61,855 nucleotides of DNA from Oscillospiraceae bacterium (GCA_022509025.1 JAFLUB010000010.1:1-61855), one strand, 5' to 3'. Shown: positions 43,085 through 51,754, counted from the stretch's first letter. Notes: generated by a model from the sequence alone, not told the origin. Numbers and translations are program-made.

Positions 43085-43154
43085 TAGCAAACGCTATTAA
43101 AATAATAATAACACAAAATGCTATTTTTAACACTTTTGAAATTATTTTTTTCAT
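43071..43154 (-). CDS. 27-residue hydrophobic peptide, type I toxin candidate (locus 1)
   Basis: An ATG at 43154 follows GGGAGGTGG with 9-nt spacing. The peptide begins MKKIISKVLKIAFCV, continues as an Ile/Leu-rich membrane helix and ends IKAK: positive ends around a single hydrophobic helix, the usual make-up of type I toxins. The leader is about 160 nt and contains GCCACC that can pair with the SD (GGTGGT), plus hairpin GAGTAT/ATACTC. The promoter is at 43323-43351. The first transcribed bases form TGTCGGA-ACAA-TCCGACA followed by TATTTTTT, a possible attenuator or 5' cap hairpin. The peptide does not match Fst, TxpA or BsrG patterns that I know. Confidence 0.6.
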   Translation of the reverse strand: MKKIISKVLKIAFCVIIILIAFAIKAK

Positions 43155-43322
43155 AGCAGACCACCTCCCTTTGAGTATTTCAGATTGACTGTTCGTCATA
43201 TACTCATAGGTGTAACTATGTACTGGTGGCTAACCGTCCGATTAAAAATCGTTTTCAGTCTTACCCTTTTACGCCTTGCTTAAGCAAGGGGAAAAAATAT
43301 GTCGGATTGTTCCGACAATGGT

Positions 43323-43351
43323 ATTGTATATCAGGATTTTTAGTATTTCAA
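43323..43351 (-). promoter_or_regulatory. Peptide promoter, TA-like locus 1
   Basis: On the minus strand TTGAAA (43346-43351) and TACAAT (43323-43328) are 17 nt apart, reading towards the peptide and towards the shared terminator. Confidence 0.75.
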
Positions 43352-43404
43352 TATATTTAACAAAAAATAATAGTTATGTAATAGTCCGTAATATAAATAA
43401 AAAG

Positions 43405-43447
43405 GAGCTGTGATAAAATGATTAAAAAAATCATTTTATCACGGCTC
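43405..43447 (-). terminator. Terminator of pnp
   Basis: GAGCCGTGATAAAATGA and its complement form a stem of about 17-19 bp with a T-rich loop, followed on the minus strand by CTTTTTATTT. Confidence 0.88.
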
Positions 43448-43462
43448 TTCTTAAAATACAAT

Positions 43463-45550
43463 TTATTCGTCGCCTTCGATAGCGTCCTTATGTGACAGTG
43501 AGATTTTGCCTGTCTTAGCGTCAACTTCCATGACTTTAACCTTGAGCCAATCGCCTTCCTTGACAACGTCCTCAACCTTTTCAACTCTGTGGTTTGCAAG
43601 CTTTGAGATGTGGCAGAGACCGTCCTTGCCCGGAAGAATTTCAACGAATGCTCCGAACGGCTGGATTGTCTTAACCAGACCGTTATATATCTCACCAACC
43701 TCAGGCTCCTTAACGATAGTCTCGATAGCGTCTCTTGCCGCTTTGCCTGATTCCTGGTCAACCGCGAAGATGTGGATTGTACCGTCATCCTCGATATCAA
43801 TCTTTGCGCCTGTTTCAGCGACAATCTTCTGGATAACCTTACCGCCCTGACCGATTACGTCACGAATCTTGTCAACGTCAATCTTCATTGTTTCAGCCTT
43901 AGGCGCATACGGTGAAAGCTCCTCACGCGGCGCAGGGATAGCCTTCAGGAGTATATCGTCTATGATATGATATCTCGCGTCTCTTGTCTTGCGGAGCGCT
44001 TCCTCAATAACGTCGTAGGGAAGACCGTCGTTCTTTATATCAACCTGAATAGATGTGATACCCTTCTTTGTTCCGGCAACCTTAAAGTCCATCTCGCCGT
44101 AGAAGTCCTCAAGACCCTGAATATCAACCATTGTCGTGAATCCGTCCTCGGTTGTTATAAGACCGCATGAGATACCGGCAACGGGAGCCTTAATCGGAAC
44201 GCCTGCCGCCATAAGTGAAAGAGTCGAACCGCAGACGCTGCCCTGTGATGTGGAACCGTTTGATGAAAGCACCTCTGATACCACTCTGATAGCGTAAGGG
44301 AAATCATCCTCTGACGGAAGCACAGGAACGAGTGAACGCTCCGCGAGAGCGCCGTGACCTATCTCACGTCTGCCCGGACCCCTTGAAGGTCTTGTTTCAC
44401 CAACTGAATATGACGGGAAGTTATAGTGATGGATATATCTCTTTTCCTCTTCCAAATCAATTCCGTCCAGTCTCTGATGCTCAGAGAGCGGAGCGAGAGT
44501 AGTGATAGAAAGCACCTGTGTCTGACCTCTTGTGAACATACCCGAACCGTGTGTTCTCGGCAGCAAATCAACCTCAGCGGCAAGCGGACGAATCTCGTCA
44601 AGACCTCTGCCGTCAACACGTCTGCCCTGAACTAACCATGCGCGAACGATTTCCTTCTGCATCTTGTAGAGGATTTCGCCTATCTGTTCATTGATATCGG
44701 GGTATTCTTCTTCAAGAGCCGGGATAAGCTCATCGGTTATAACGCCTATTCTCTCGTCACGGATATTCTTGTCGTCCGTGTCAAGCGCGTACTGTAATTT
44801 ATCAAATGCCATTTCCTTGATTTTATCATAAAGGTCATGGTCAACGTCATGTGATTCGTAAGTGAATTTCTCTTTACCAATTTCAGCCTGGATTCCGCTG
44901 ATGAAATCGCAGATTTCAATGATTGTCTTGTGCGCGAACTTGATACCCTCAAGCATAACGCTTTCCTCAACTTCGTTAGCGCCCGCCTCAATCATAACAA
45001 CCTTCTGCTTTGTTCCGGCAACGGTAACGAGCATTTCGCTCTTTTCTCTTTCTTCAACTGTCGGGTTGATAACATACTCGCCGTCTATAAGACCGAGCCA
45101 TACGCCGCCTATAGGACCGCTCCACGGCACGTCCGAAATTGAAATAGCGATTGACGTACCTATCATAGCCGCAACCTCGGGAGGGTTGTCCTGCTCAACT
45201 GAAAGTACCGTTGCAACAACCGATACATCGTTTCTCAGATCAGACGGGAAAAGAGGTCTTATCGGTCTGTCGATAACGCGGCTTGTGAGAATAGCCTTTT
45301 CAGACGGCTTACCCTCGCGCTTGATGTAACCGCCGGGGATTTTACCTACGGAATAAAGCTTTTCCTCATAGTCAACGCTCAATGGGAAGAAGTCTACGCC
45401 CTCTCTCGGTGTGCGTGATGCTGTTACGTTTACCATTACAACCGTGTCGCCGTAGCGGACAAGGCAGTGTCCGTTAGCAAGCTGAGCCATTTTGCCTGTC
45501 TCGACAATAAGCGGTCTGCCTGCAAGTGTTGTTTCGAATGTTTTAAACAT
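43463..45550 (-). CDS. pnp: Polyribonucleotide nucleotidyltransferase
   Basis: The 695-residue protein has two RNase PH domains (LVRYGDTVVMVNVTA; second core DFPYAIRVVSEVLSSNGSTSQGSVCG), then a KH domain (IRDVIGQGGKVIQKIVAETGA) and an S1 domain (VGEIYNGLVKTIQPFGAFVEI). It degrades RNA from the 3' end with phosphate. Start at 45550 (MFKTFETTLAGRP) follows AAGGAG with 9-nt spacing; the frame extends 64 codons upstream but that part is not family-like. It follows rpsO on the same strand, the usual rpsO-pnp order, but 324 nt of repeat-rich DNA and a terminator separate them. Confidence 0.96.
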   Translation of the reverse strand: MFKTFETTLAGRPLIVETGKMAQLANGHCLVRYGDTVVMVNVTASRTPREGVDFFPLSVDYEEKLYSVGKIPGGYIKREGKPSEKAILTSRVIDRPIRPLFPSDLRNDVSVVATVLSVEQDNPPEVAAMIGTSIAISISDVPWSGPIGGVWLGLIDGEYVINPTVEEREKSEMLVTVAGTKQKVVMIEAGANEVEESVMLEGIKFAHKTIIEICDFISGIQAEIGKEKFTYESHDVDHDLYDKIKEMAFDKLQYALDTDDKNIRDERIGVITDELIPALEEEYPDINEQIGEILYKMQKEIVRAWLVQGRRVDGRGLDEIRPLAAEVDLLPRTHGSGMFTRGQTQVLSITTLAPLSEHQRLDGIDLEEEKRYIHHYNFPSYSVGETRPSRGPGRREIGHGALAERSLVPVLPSEDDFPYAIRVVSEVLSSNGSTSQGSVCGSTLSLMAAGVPIKAPVAGISCGLITTEDGFTTMVDIQGLEDFYGEMDFKVAGTKKGITSIQVDIKNDGLPYDVIEEALRKTRDARYHIIDDILLKAIPAPREELSPYAPKAETMKIDVDKIRDVIGQGGKVIQKIVAETGAKIDIEDDGTIHIFAVDQESGKAARDAIETIVKEPEVGEIYNGLVKTIQPFGAFVEILPGKDGLCHISKLANHRVEKVEDVVKEGDWLKVKVMEVDAKTGKISLSHKDAIEGDE

Positions 45551-45831
45551 TTGTTTTTTCTCCTTTTTATTGTGTATTTGTGTTGTCAAGAGAACCGTCC
45601 CTATGACACCTGTCCCTATGACAATTCCTATGACAATCTTTTTGTTTTTGGAGATATGCTTTAGCAGATAAACACAAGGGACTGCCCAATTTAGCGCAGA
45701 GTACCCCTCTATGCCGTCGGGTGAGTTTTGTCCGTTCTGCATCTGAATTCAATCAGCCCGACGCAGCTATTGCTTAACACAACAGTCCCCTCTATTTATT
45801 TGCTAAACAAATATCTCCATAAATATATATA
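45551..45831. other. Gene-free repeat-rich spacer between rpsO and pnp
   Basis: The spacer contains tandem CTATGACA-type copies (CCGTCCCTATGACACCTGTCCCTATGACA) and an element bounded by GGGACTG (45678-45684) and CAGTCCC (45783-45789). That element's inner part (GCCCAATTTAGCGCAGA, TCAATCAGCCC) matches the 42881 element. A hydrophobic open frame on the minus strand continues in frame into pnp but has no start signal of its own. Confidence 0.5.
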
Positions 45832-45856
45832 GGCAAACGGGATAAACCCGTTTGCC
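45832..45856 (-). terminator. Terminator of rpsO
   Basis: GGCAAACGGG and CCCGTTTGCC form a 10-bp stem with loop TTTAT just after rpsO, followed on the minus strand by an AT-rich tail. Confidence 0.7.
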
Positions 45857-45874
45857 TTATAAGCTATATTAAAA

Positions 45875-46141
45875 TTACTTTCTAAGACCAAGCTTAGCAA
45901 CAAGGGCACGATATCTTTCGATATCCTGATCCTTAAGGTAATTCATAAGACCACGTCTCTTACCAACCATCATAAGAAGACCTCTTCTTGAATGGTGATC
46001 CTTCTTATGAACATTCAGATGGTCGTTGTTGAGATGGTTAATTCTCTCTGTGAGAAGAGCAATCTGCACCTCGGGAGAACCTGTGTCACCCTCATGAGTT
46101 GCAAACGTCTTGATAATCTCCGCCTTACGTTCCTTTGTCAT
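45875..46141 (-). CDS. rpsO: 30S ribosomal protein S15
   Basis: The 88-residue protein has the S15 hallmarks [39 protein letters not shown] and [14 protein letters not shown]. It binds 16S rRNA in the platform of the small subunit. SD is AGGAGGTGA. Normal length. Confidence 0.98.
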   Translation of the reverse strand: MTKERKAEIIKTFATHEGDTGSPEVQIALLTERINHLNNDHLNVHKKDHHSRRGLLMMVGKRRGLMNYLKDQDIERYRALVAKLGLRK

Positions 46142-46258
46142 GATTTCACCTCCTATGATAAATCATCCCCCTGTGCCGGGATACCGTTGGTGATTCGGTT
46201 TTCTAAGCACGGGTTAAATTTGTAAACTGAAAAAATAATTTGATTTGCTGCAGAAAAA

Positions 46259-46471
46259 TTAGTTCTGCTTTGTTGTTCTGTTGAAACGTCTGTTGAACTT
46301 TTCAACACGTCCGCCTGTATCTACAAGCTTCTGCTTACCTGTGAAGAACGGGTGGCACTTTGAGCAGATTTCAACCTGGATATTCTCCTTTGTTGAACCT
46401 GTCGCGATTACCTCGCCGCAAGCACAAGTAATGGTAGTCTGCTTGTAATCAGGATGAATTCCTTCTTTCAC
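46259..46471 (-). CDS. rpmE: 50S ribosomal protein L31 (zinc form)
   Basis: The 70-residue protein starts at a GTG 9 nt after [26 protein letters not shown] is typical of L31, and the four cysteines of the zinc-binding C+ type are seen in CACG and CSKCHPFF. Confidence 0.97.
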   Translation of the reverse strand: MKEGIHPDYKQTTITCACGEVIATGSTKENIQVEICSKCHPFFTGKQKLVDTGGRVEKFNRRFNRTTKQN

Positions 46472-46540
46472 TACCTCTTGCCTCCTTATAAAATTTTACG
46501 GTACAAAAAATACCATCATGTAGTATAACATATCACAATA

Positions 46541-47821
46541 CTATTTGCAAGTATTATTTTCTGTTTTCCTGAAATTTTTTCTGACCTCGCCCGCGAGGTA
46601 CAATGAACCACATACGCACACTACTGAGCCGCCGCCGGTTTCGGGCGCGGAGTATGTTAAGGCGCTTGTCGCGGCACTCAGAGCGGCATTTACCGCTTCT
46701 ACGGGATTATTATTCACAATAACAGGGATATTCATACTTTTTACGATATCCGAAATTCTGCCGGAGCTTACGCAACGCGGCATGTTAAGCTCTGTTGCCA
46801 CCACTGTTTTTGCAATCGGCGCAATGTGCCGTATACACGTTTCATAATCCTTATCCTCCATCATAGCCATAACGAGGACTATGGGACGGTCAAGGGACAG
46901 GAGTGATTCCCTGAGCGCGCGAATACCGTCTATATTGTGTCCGCCGTCTATGATGATATTGTCCGTGACAAATTCAAATCTTGCCGGCCATAGTACATTG
47001 CGAAGCCCTGCCAAAACGGCAGTTTCGGGAATGTTAAAGCCGTTTTGTCTTAATATCTCTATCGTTTCGAGCGCAACTGCCGCGTTCTGCGGCTGATAAG
47101 AGCCTTTAAGAGAGAGAAGATATTCCTTGCCCTTGTAGCTGAATCCGTTTTCAGTGTCCTCAGCTGTTTCGGCGATAATCAGGCGGGCATTTTTTTCTTC
47201 GGAGCATTTTTTTATTATTTTTTCCACATCGCCGTTCGGATATGAAACGACGGTGCCGCCATCGCGGATTATCCCGCATTTTTCGTACGCTATTTCTTCC
47301 ACGGTGTTTCCGAGATATTGCGTATGGTCAAGTCCTATCCGGCAAATCACGCTGACAAGGCTTCTGTCAATTACGTTTGTTGCGTCAAGTCTGCCGCCCA
47401 TGCCGGCTTCCAGAATGACTATATCGCATTTTTGTTCATATAAATATAGTAATGCCACAGCTGTCACGAATGCGAATTCTGAAACCAATGCGTCCCCTGT
47501 CTCCATAGCGCGCTTTACCCTTGCGGTGTAATCCGCAAGCTTATCGTCCGGGATATTTTCACCGTTTATCCGTATTCTTTCGTTGAACACCTCAAGGTAC
47601 GGAGACGTGAAAAGTCCTGTTCTGTATCCGCTTTCTTCTAAAATCCGCGCCGTCATAGCCGCAACGGAGCCTTTTCCGTTTGTTCCCGCTATGTGTACGT
47701 AACTCAGATTTTTCTGGGGATTCCCTAAGCTTTCAAGTAATCTTCTGAGATTTGCGTTACCTAAAGGGCGGCGGAATTTCGGTATTGAATGGATATAATT
47801 TAAAGCTTCTGTGTAATTCAT
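46541..47821 (-). CDS. folC: Folylpolyglutamate synthase / dihydrofolate synthase
   Basis: The 426-residue Mur-ligase-type enzyme has the ATP loop HIAGTNGKGSVAAMTARIL, the start SIPKFRRPLG, and EAGMGGRLDATNVI. It adds glutamate to folates. Start at 47821 is taken after GGAG; a TTG four codons upstream is within the SD. It fits with metF and metH in folate-linked one-carbon metabolism but is not in an operon with them. Confidence 0.94.
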   Translation of the reverse strand: MNYTEALNYIHSIPKFRRPLGNANLRRLLESLGNPQKNLSYVHIAGTNGKGSVAAMTARILEESGYRTGLFTSPYLEVFNERIRINGENIPDDKLADYTARVKRAMETGDALVSEFAFVTAVALLYLYEQKCDIVILEAGMGGRLDATNVIDRSLVSVICRIGLDHTQYLGNTVEEIAYEKCGIIRDGGTVVSYPNGDVEKIIKKCSEEKNARLIIAETAEDTENGFSYKGKEYLLSLKGSYQPQNAAVALETIEILRQNGFNIPETAVLAGLRNVLWPARFEFVTDNIIIDGGHNIDGIRALRESLLSLDRPIVLVMAMMEDKDYETCIRHIAPIAKTVVATELNMPRCVSSGRISDIVKSMNIPVIVNNNPVEAVNAALSAATSALTYSAPETGGGSVVCVCGSLYLAGEVRKNFRKTENNTCK

Positions 47822-47944
47822 AGTTATCTCCAAATGTATTATATATTTTCTACATTATAGTATAGTATTTTATCAGCAATAAGTCAAATTTAATCGGGGA
47901 GCAATATTTATAATGCCCGTAACAAAAAATTCATAAAAAATATA

Positions 47945-47973
47945 TTGATTTTTTTTGGGTTAAGTGGTATATT
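47945..47973 (+). promoter_or_regulatory. Promoter of the 48.0-kb repeat protein
   Basis: TTGATT (47945-47950), 17-nt spacer, TATATT (47968-47973), about 70 nt before the start codon. Confidence 0.55.
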
Positions 47974-48046
47974 GTATAAGATGATGTAAAATGCGGAATA
48001 TGTGTTTTATGTTTAAGAAACAAATGAAAGGAGATTATATAGTATT

Positions 48047-48718
48047 ATGAATGGAAAAAAGAAGGCATCTCAGTCTGATAAGCTGATTAATGTTGTTATC
48101 GCAGTTGTGGTTGCTGCATTTGTTGTTGTGGGAGTGTATGCGACATACGGAAAAATATCGACAAGCATAGAAGACAAGAAGATATTAAACGGCGAAAAAG
48201 AAGCAACGGTCGCTTATCTTGCGAAACAGTCCGGTATGTCTGTAGAGGACTACCTTGCGCAGTATGGTTTATCTCTTTCTGAAACAATAACAGAAAAGAC
48301 AACCGAAAGCGAAATGACAGATAACATGACAATAGAAAATTATCTGAAATATACAGGTATGGAACAGACAGCTGATGAAGTTATTGCTGACGCGGGTCTT
48401 ACGGAAACAGTCACAAAGGATACTCTCTGGAAAGATTTCTTCCCGCAAATGCCTGTAGGTATGGTATATGATCCGCAAACATTTGAACAGTATAAGACTC
48501 AGTTGAGCCTTGGTGACGATGTGACGATTGACATGCCTTACGGAGAATTTGAGAAGATTCTTGAAGAGCGTATAAATGCTCTGAATGAAGAAGCGAATGC
48601 TAATAAAGACGAAGCAACTGCCGATGCCGGCGAAGCGGCAGCGGATAATGCGGAAGCTCCGGCAGAGCAGCCTGCAGACGGCGGCGCTGAAAATGCCGAG
48701 GCACCTGCAGGCGAATAA
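48047..48718 (+). CDS. Single-pass membrane protein with YGL-type helical repeats (paralogue 1)
   Basis: The 223-residue protein has a short charged N-terminus, one membrane helix (about 13-33) and then three related helical modules: SGMSVEDYLAQYGLS, YTGMEQTADEVIADAGLTE, and QYKTQLSLGDDVTIDMPYGE. It ends in an Ala/Glu-rich tail. The downstream gene at 48931 has the same modules in the same order. The modules recur as G(M)-x-hydrophobic-acidic-(Y/F)L-x-x-YGL followed by a T-rich link. I do not know a named family. The body should lie outside the membrane. Confidence 0.65.
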   Translation: MNGKKKASQSDKLINVVIAVVVAAFVVVGVYATYGKISTSIEDKKILNGEKEATVAYLAKQSGMSVEDYLAQYGLSLSETITEKTTESEMTDNMTIENYLKYTGMEQTADEVIADAGLTETVTKDTLWKDFFPQMPVGMVYDPQTFEQYKTQLSLGDDVTIDMPYGEFEKILEERINALNEEANANKDEATADAGEAAADNAEAPAEQPADGGAENAEAPAGE

Positions 48719-48737
48719 AATCACATTAAAATTTACA

Positions 48738-48762
48738 CCGTTACAAGGTAGCGGAATGGAGG
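48738..48762 (+). promoter_or_regulatory. R2 hairpin plus ribosome-binding site, copy c
   Basis: CCGTTAC (48738-48744), loop AAG, GTAGCGG (48748-48754), then AATGGAGGATTAAC. Here the SD is followed after 6 nt by a GTG opening a five-codon frame (GTG AAA AAA TCA CGT TAA) in the first hairpin of the R3 leader, rather than by a normal gene. Confidence 0.6.
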
Positions 48763-48763
48763 A

Positions 48764-48930
48764 TTAACGTGAAAAAATCACGTTAATCAGATTTAATTGC
48801 CCGTGCGAGTATTTTCTCGCAGGCTTCGAAAACAGGCACATGGGCATAATATCCATTTAACGCCTTATCTGCCCGCGATAGGGACGTTAAGATTTTATTA
48901 TTTGTGGGCAGAAAGGCTATGGATATTAAT
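48764..48930 (+). promoter_or_regulatory. R3 structured leader, copy b
   Basis: TTAACGTGA (48764-48772)/TCACGTTAA (48778-48786), then the TGCCC-GTGC / GCAC-AT-GGGCA stem. TAATATCCAT (48847-48856) pairs with ATGGATATTA (48919-48928), enclosing CTGCCCGC/GTGGGCAG with the SD AGAAAGG. Nearly the same bases as copy a at the conserved core, different in loops. Confidence 0.7.
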
Positions 48931-49938
48931 ATGGACGAAGAAAAGAATTTAAACGAAGAAAATGAAGAGGTAACAGCTTCTCCCGAAGAACAGGCAGAAG
49001 AAGCGGCTGAAGATGTAACAGCTTCTCCTGAGGAAGAAATAGAAGAAGCGGTTGAAGAAGCGGTTGTAGCCGCTACCACTGAGGAAAACATTATTGATTC
49101 TGTTCAGAATGAGGATACGGAAGTACCCGCCACTGTTGAATCTCTGGAAGAAGAGCTTACAGAAGCTGCGGAGGAGACTACCGCTGAAACGATTGAAAAT
49201 TTTGCTCAATCAGATTCTTCAGACCCTGAAAGCCCGGTATTTGACGCGGTTGCGTCTGAAGCTGAGGTTGTTGACAGTAAACCTAAGTCAAAGAACGGCG
49301 CGGTGATTGCTATAATTATAGTGCTTGTTCTTGTGGTAGCGCTTATTGTTACAGGAGTTATCATGCTCAGCCCTATTCTGTTCAATAAATATAACAGAAT
49401 GGGTTATACAGATGTAAGCGGACGTACCGTAGGCGAGGTTGCCAAAGAAGTCGGAATGGATTATGACGAGTTCCTTGAATCATACGGTTTGCCGGAGGAT
49501 ATGCCTGCTAATACGACTGAAAGCGCGGCATACAACAATATCCCGCTTTCAAAAATGGCAGAAACATACGGTATGAGTGTTGATGAGATTAAGAAAATGC
49601 TTCAGATGCCTGATGAAGTGACTGATGATACGCCTTGGGGTGAGGCATTGGATAAGGTAACTCTCGGTGCTTACGTAGGCGAGGATTATCTGGAAGAATT
49701 CAAAGAATATTACGGACTGGGCGACGACGTAACAGTTGAAACACTCTGGGGTGAGGTAAGACAAACGGTCGAAGCAGTCCAGAAAAAGGAAATGAAAGAA
49801 TCAGAGAAGGAAGCCAAAGAGCTGGAGAAGCAAATGAAGAAGTCGGAGAAAGAAGCATCAAAGGAAAAAGATACAGATGCTGAGGAGGCATCTTCTCCTG
49901 AGGAATCGGCAGCTCCCGAAGCAACTCCCGCTTCATAA
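48931..49938 (+). CDS. Single-pass membrane protein with YGL-type helical repeats (paralogue 2)
   Basis: The 335-residue protein has a long acidic N-terminal region (about 1-115, Glu-rich with repeats such as TASPEE), a membrane helix (about 122-146, AIIIVLVLVVALIVTGVIM), and three helical modules like those of the 48047 gene (EVGMDYDEFLESYGLPED, ETYGMSVDEIKKMLQMPD, FKEYYGLGDDVTVETLWGE). It ends in a Lys/Glu-rich tail with coiled-coil character. The acidic part is probably cytoplasmic. I chose ATG at 48931 because the in-frame ATG at 48919 is buried in the R3 stem next to the SD. Function is unknown; tandem duplication is clear. Confidence 0.65.
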   Translation: MDEEKNLNEENEEVTASPEEQAEEAAEDVTASPEEEIEEAVEEAVVAATTEENIIDSVQNEDTEVPATVESLEEELTEAAEETTAETIENFAQSDSSDPESPVFDAVASEAEVVDSKPKSKNGAVIAIIIVLVLVVALIVTGVIMLSPILFNKYNRMGYTDVSGRTVGEVAKEVGMDYDEFLESYGLPEDMPANTTESAAYNNIPLSKMAETYGMSVDEIKKMLQMPDEVTDDTPWGEALDKVTLGAYVGEDYLEEFKEYYGLGDDVTVETLWGEVRQTVEAVQKKEMKESEKEAKELEKQMKKSEKEASKEKDTDAEEASSPEESAAPEATPAS

Positions 49939-49970
49939 GATACTAAGTAGTATAAAATTAAGCGTAAAAT

Positions 49971-50008
49971 AAATATCCACCCGTTGTTGGTACAGCGGGT
50001 GGATATTT
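49971..50008. terminator. Bidirectional terminator
   Basis: AAATATCCACCCG and CGGGTGGATATTT pair over 13 bp and are followed by TTGTTTTT on the plus strand; it also lies directly behind the converging phosphoglucomutase gene. Confidence 0.88.
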
Positions 50009-50020
50009 TTGTTTTTATAA

Positions 50021-51754
50021 TTACAGTCCGAATTGCTCCTTAACATCTGCAAGAACTTTTTCTATTGTAGCCTCCGCAGCCTCAAAGCTTTCAGCGAATG
50101 TGCCGAGATAAATCTTTATCTTAGGCTCCGTACCTGAAGGTCTGACGATGAAATATGTTTTGTCATCGGAAAGGTTATAACGGAGTACATTTGACTTCGG
50201 CAGACCGCTAAGCGGTGAAACTGAACCCTTTGTGTCCTTTATAGTCTGCGTCTGATAGTCGGTATAAAGAACTATGTCCATGCCGGCCGCTTTAACAGGC
50301 GGATTTTCACGAAGACCGGAAAGGAGATTTGCCATTTTCTCCATACCGTCCTTACCCGGCATTGTGAACGAAACAGTCTTTTCAGCATAATATCCGTAAT
50401 TTTTATATATGTCCATAAGCGCTTCATAAAGCGACTTACCCTTTGTCTTGTAGTATGCCGCCATTTCCGCGATAAGCATTGTCGCAACAACGCCGTCCTT
50501 ATCGCGCGCGTGAGTGCCTACCAGATATCCGTAACTCTCCTCAAAGCCGATGAGATATGTGTGATTCTTCTTCTCGGCAAACTCTGTCATCTTTTCACCG
50601 ATATACTTGAAGCCTGTAAGCACGTTCATTATCTCTATGCCGTATGACTTTGCGATTGCTGCCGCAAGCTCTGTTGTAACGATTGTTTTGATAACAACGC
50701 CGTTTTCCGGAAGAGTACCCTTTTCCTTCTTTGATTTAAGGATATATTCAACAAGCAGCGCGCCGGTCTGGTTACCTGTGAGAGTTCTGTAAACTCCGTC
50801 CGCGTCACGAACAACTATACCCACTCTGTCACAGTCAGGGTCAGTACCGATTATAACGTCAACATCGTTTTCCTTTGCCATCTTTATAGCGATTTCAAAG
50901 CCTTCCTTATCCTCAGGATTCGGGGATTTAACAGTCGGGAAGTTTCCGTCCTCAGTATCCTGCTCTTTAACCACAAGCACGTTCTTGAATCCCATTCTAT
51001 TTAACATTGCTTTTATCGGTCTTGAGCCTGTTCCGTGGAACGGCGTGTAAATAAGCTTGAATGTGTCAGCCACTGCGGTAACCGCTTCGGGGTTCTGCTG
51101 CTGTGTCTGGACAATATCAAGGAACTTTTCATCAAGCTCGCTTGAAACAATTTCCAAAAGTCCCTGCGCCTTCGCCTCGTCAAGCGAGATAAACTTAACA
51201 TCGTCAAATATATCATAGCTGTTTATAGCCTCAACCACAACGTCTGCCGCGTCGGGAGGAAGCTGTCCGCCGTCTGAGCCGTAAACCTTGTATCCGTTAT
51301 ACTCCTTCGGGTTGTGGCTTGCAGTAATCATAACGCCTGCCGCGCATCCAAGCTCTCTTATACCGAACGAAACCTCAGGAACTGAATGTACAATCGGGAA
51401 AAGATATGTCTTAACGCCTGCCGCGGTGAGTACCTTTGCCGTTTCTTCCGCAAATACGCGTGAGAAATTACGTGTGTCGTAACCGATAAGCACACCTTTC
51501 TTCGCCGCGTCAGCGCCCATTGAATTGACGTATTTTGCCACACCCTGACTTGCCTGACGCACATTATAGATATTGATTCTGTTTGTGCCCGCGCCAAGTA
51601 TTCCTCTCATGCCCGCTGTTCCGAACTCCAGCTCGCGGTAAAAGCGTTCCTCAATCTCTTTTTCATTGCCCTCTATGGCTTTAAGCTCCGCTTTTGTGTC
51701 GTCATCAACTACGGGATTAGTCAGCCAGCGGCTGTATGTCTCCTTATAACCCAT
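50021..51754 (-). CDS. Phosphoglucomutase / phosphomannomutase
   Basis: The 577-residue alpha-D-phosphohexomutase has the phosphoserine loop MITASHNPKEYNGYKVYG, metal-binding GTDPDCDRVGIVVRD, substrate loop IGFEESYGYL and phosphate-binding RPSGTEPKIKIYL. It matches the long PgcA type that interconverts glucose 6-phosphate and glucose 1-phosphate. It would connect galactose 1-phosphate and UDP-sugar use to glycolysis. Start at 51754 follows GGAGGG by 8 nt; a longer frame to 51820 starts with a Lys-rich segment and lacks an SD. Confidence 0.93.
   Translation of the reverse strand: MGYKETYSRWLTNPVVDDDTKAELKAIEGNEKEIEERFYRELEFGTAGMRGILGAGTNRINIYNVRQASQGVAKYVNSMGADAAKKGVLIGYDTRNFSRVFAEETAKVLTAAGVKTYLFPIVHSVPEVSFGIRELGCAAGVMITASHNPKEYNGYKVYGSDGGQLPPDAADVVVEAINSYDIFDDVKFISLDEAKAQGLLEIVSSELDEKFLDIVQTQQQNPEAVTAVADTFKLIYTPFHGTGSRPIKAMLNRMGFKNVLVVKEQDTEDGNFPTVKSPNPEDKEGFEIAIKMAKENDVDVIIGTDPDCDRVGIVVRDADGVYRTLTGNQTGALLVEYILKSKKEKGTLPENGVVIKTIVTTELAAAIAKSYGIEIMNVLTGFKYIGEKMTEFAEKKNHTYLIGFEESYGYLVGTHARDKDGVVATMLIAEMAAYYKTKGKSLYEALMDIYKNYGYYAEKTVSFTMPGKDGMEKMANLLSGLRENPPVKAAGMDIVLYTDYQTQTIKDTKGSVSPLSGLPKSNVLRYNLSDDKTYFIVRPSGTEPKIKIYLGTFAESFEAAEATIEKVLADVKEQFGL

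Noticed and set aside
45551-45742. N-terminal 64-codon extension of pnp with a hydrophobic segment.
   Set aside because: No start signal there; family members begin at MFKTFE, which has a correctly spaced SD, and the extension covers a repeat element.
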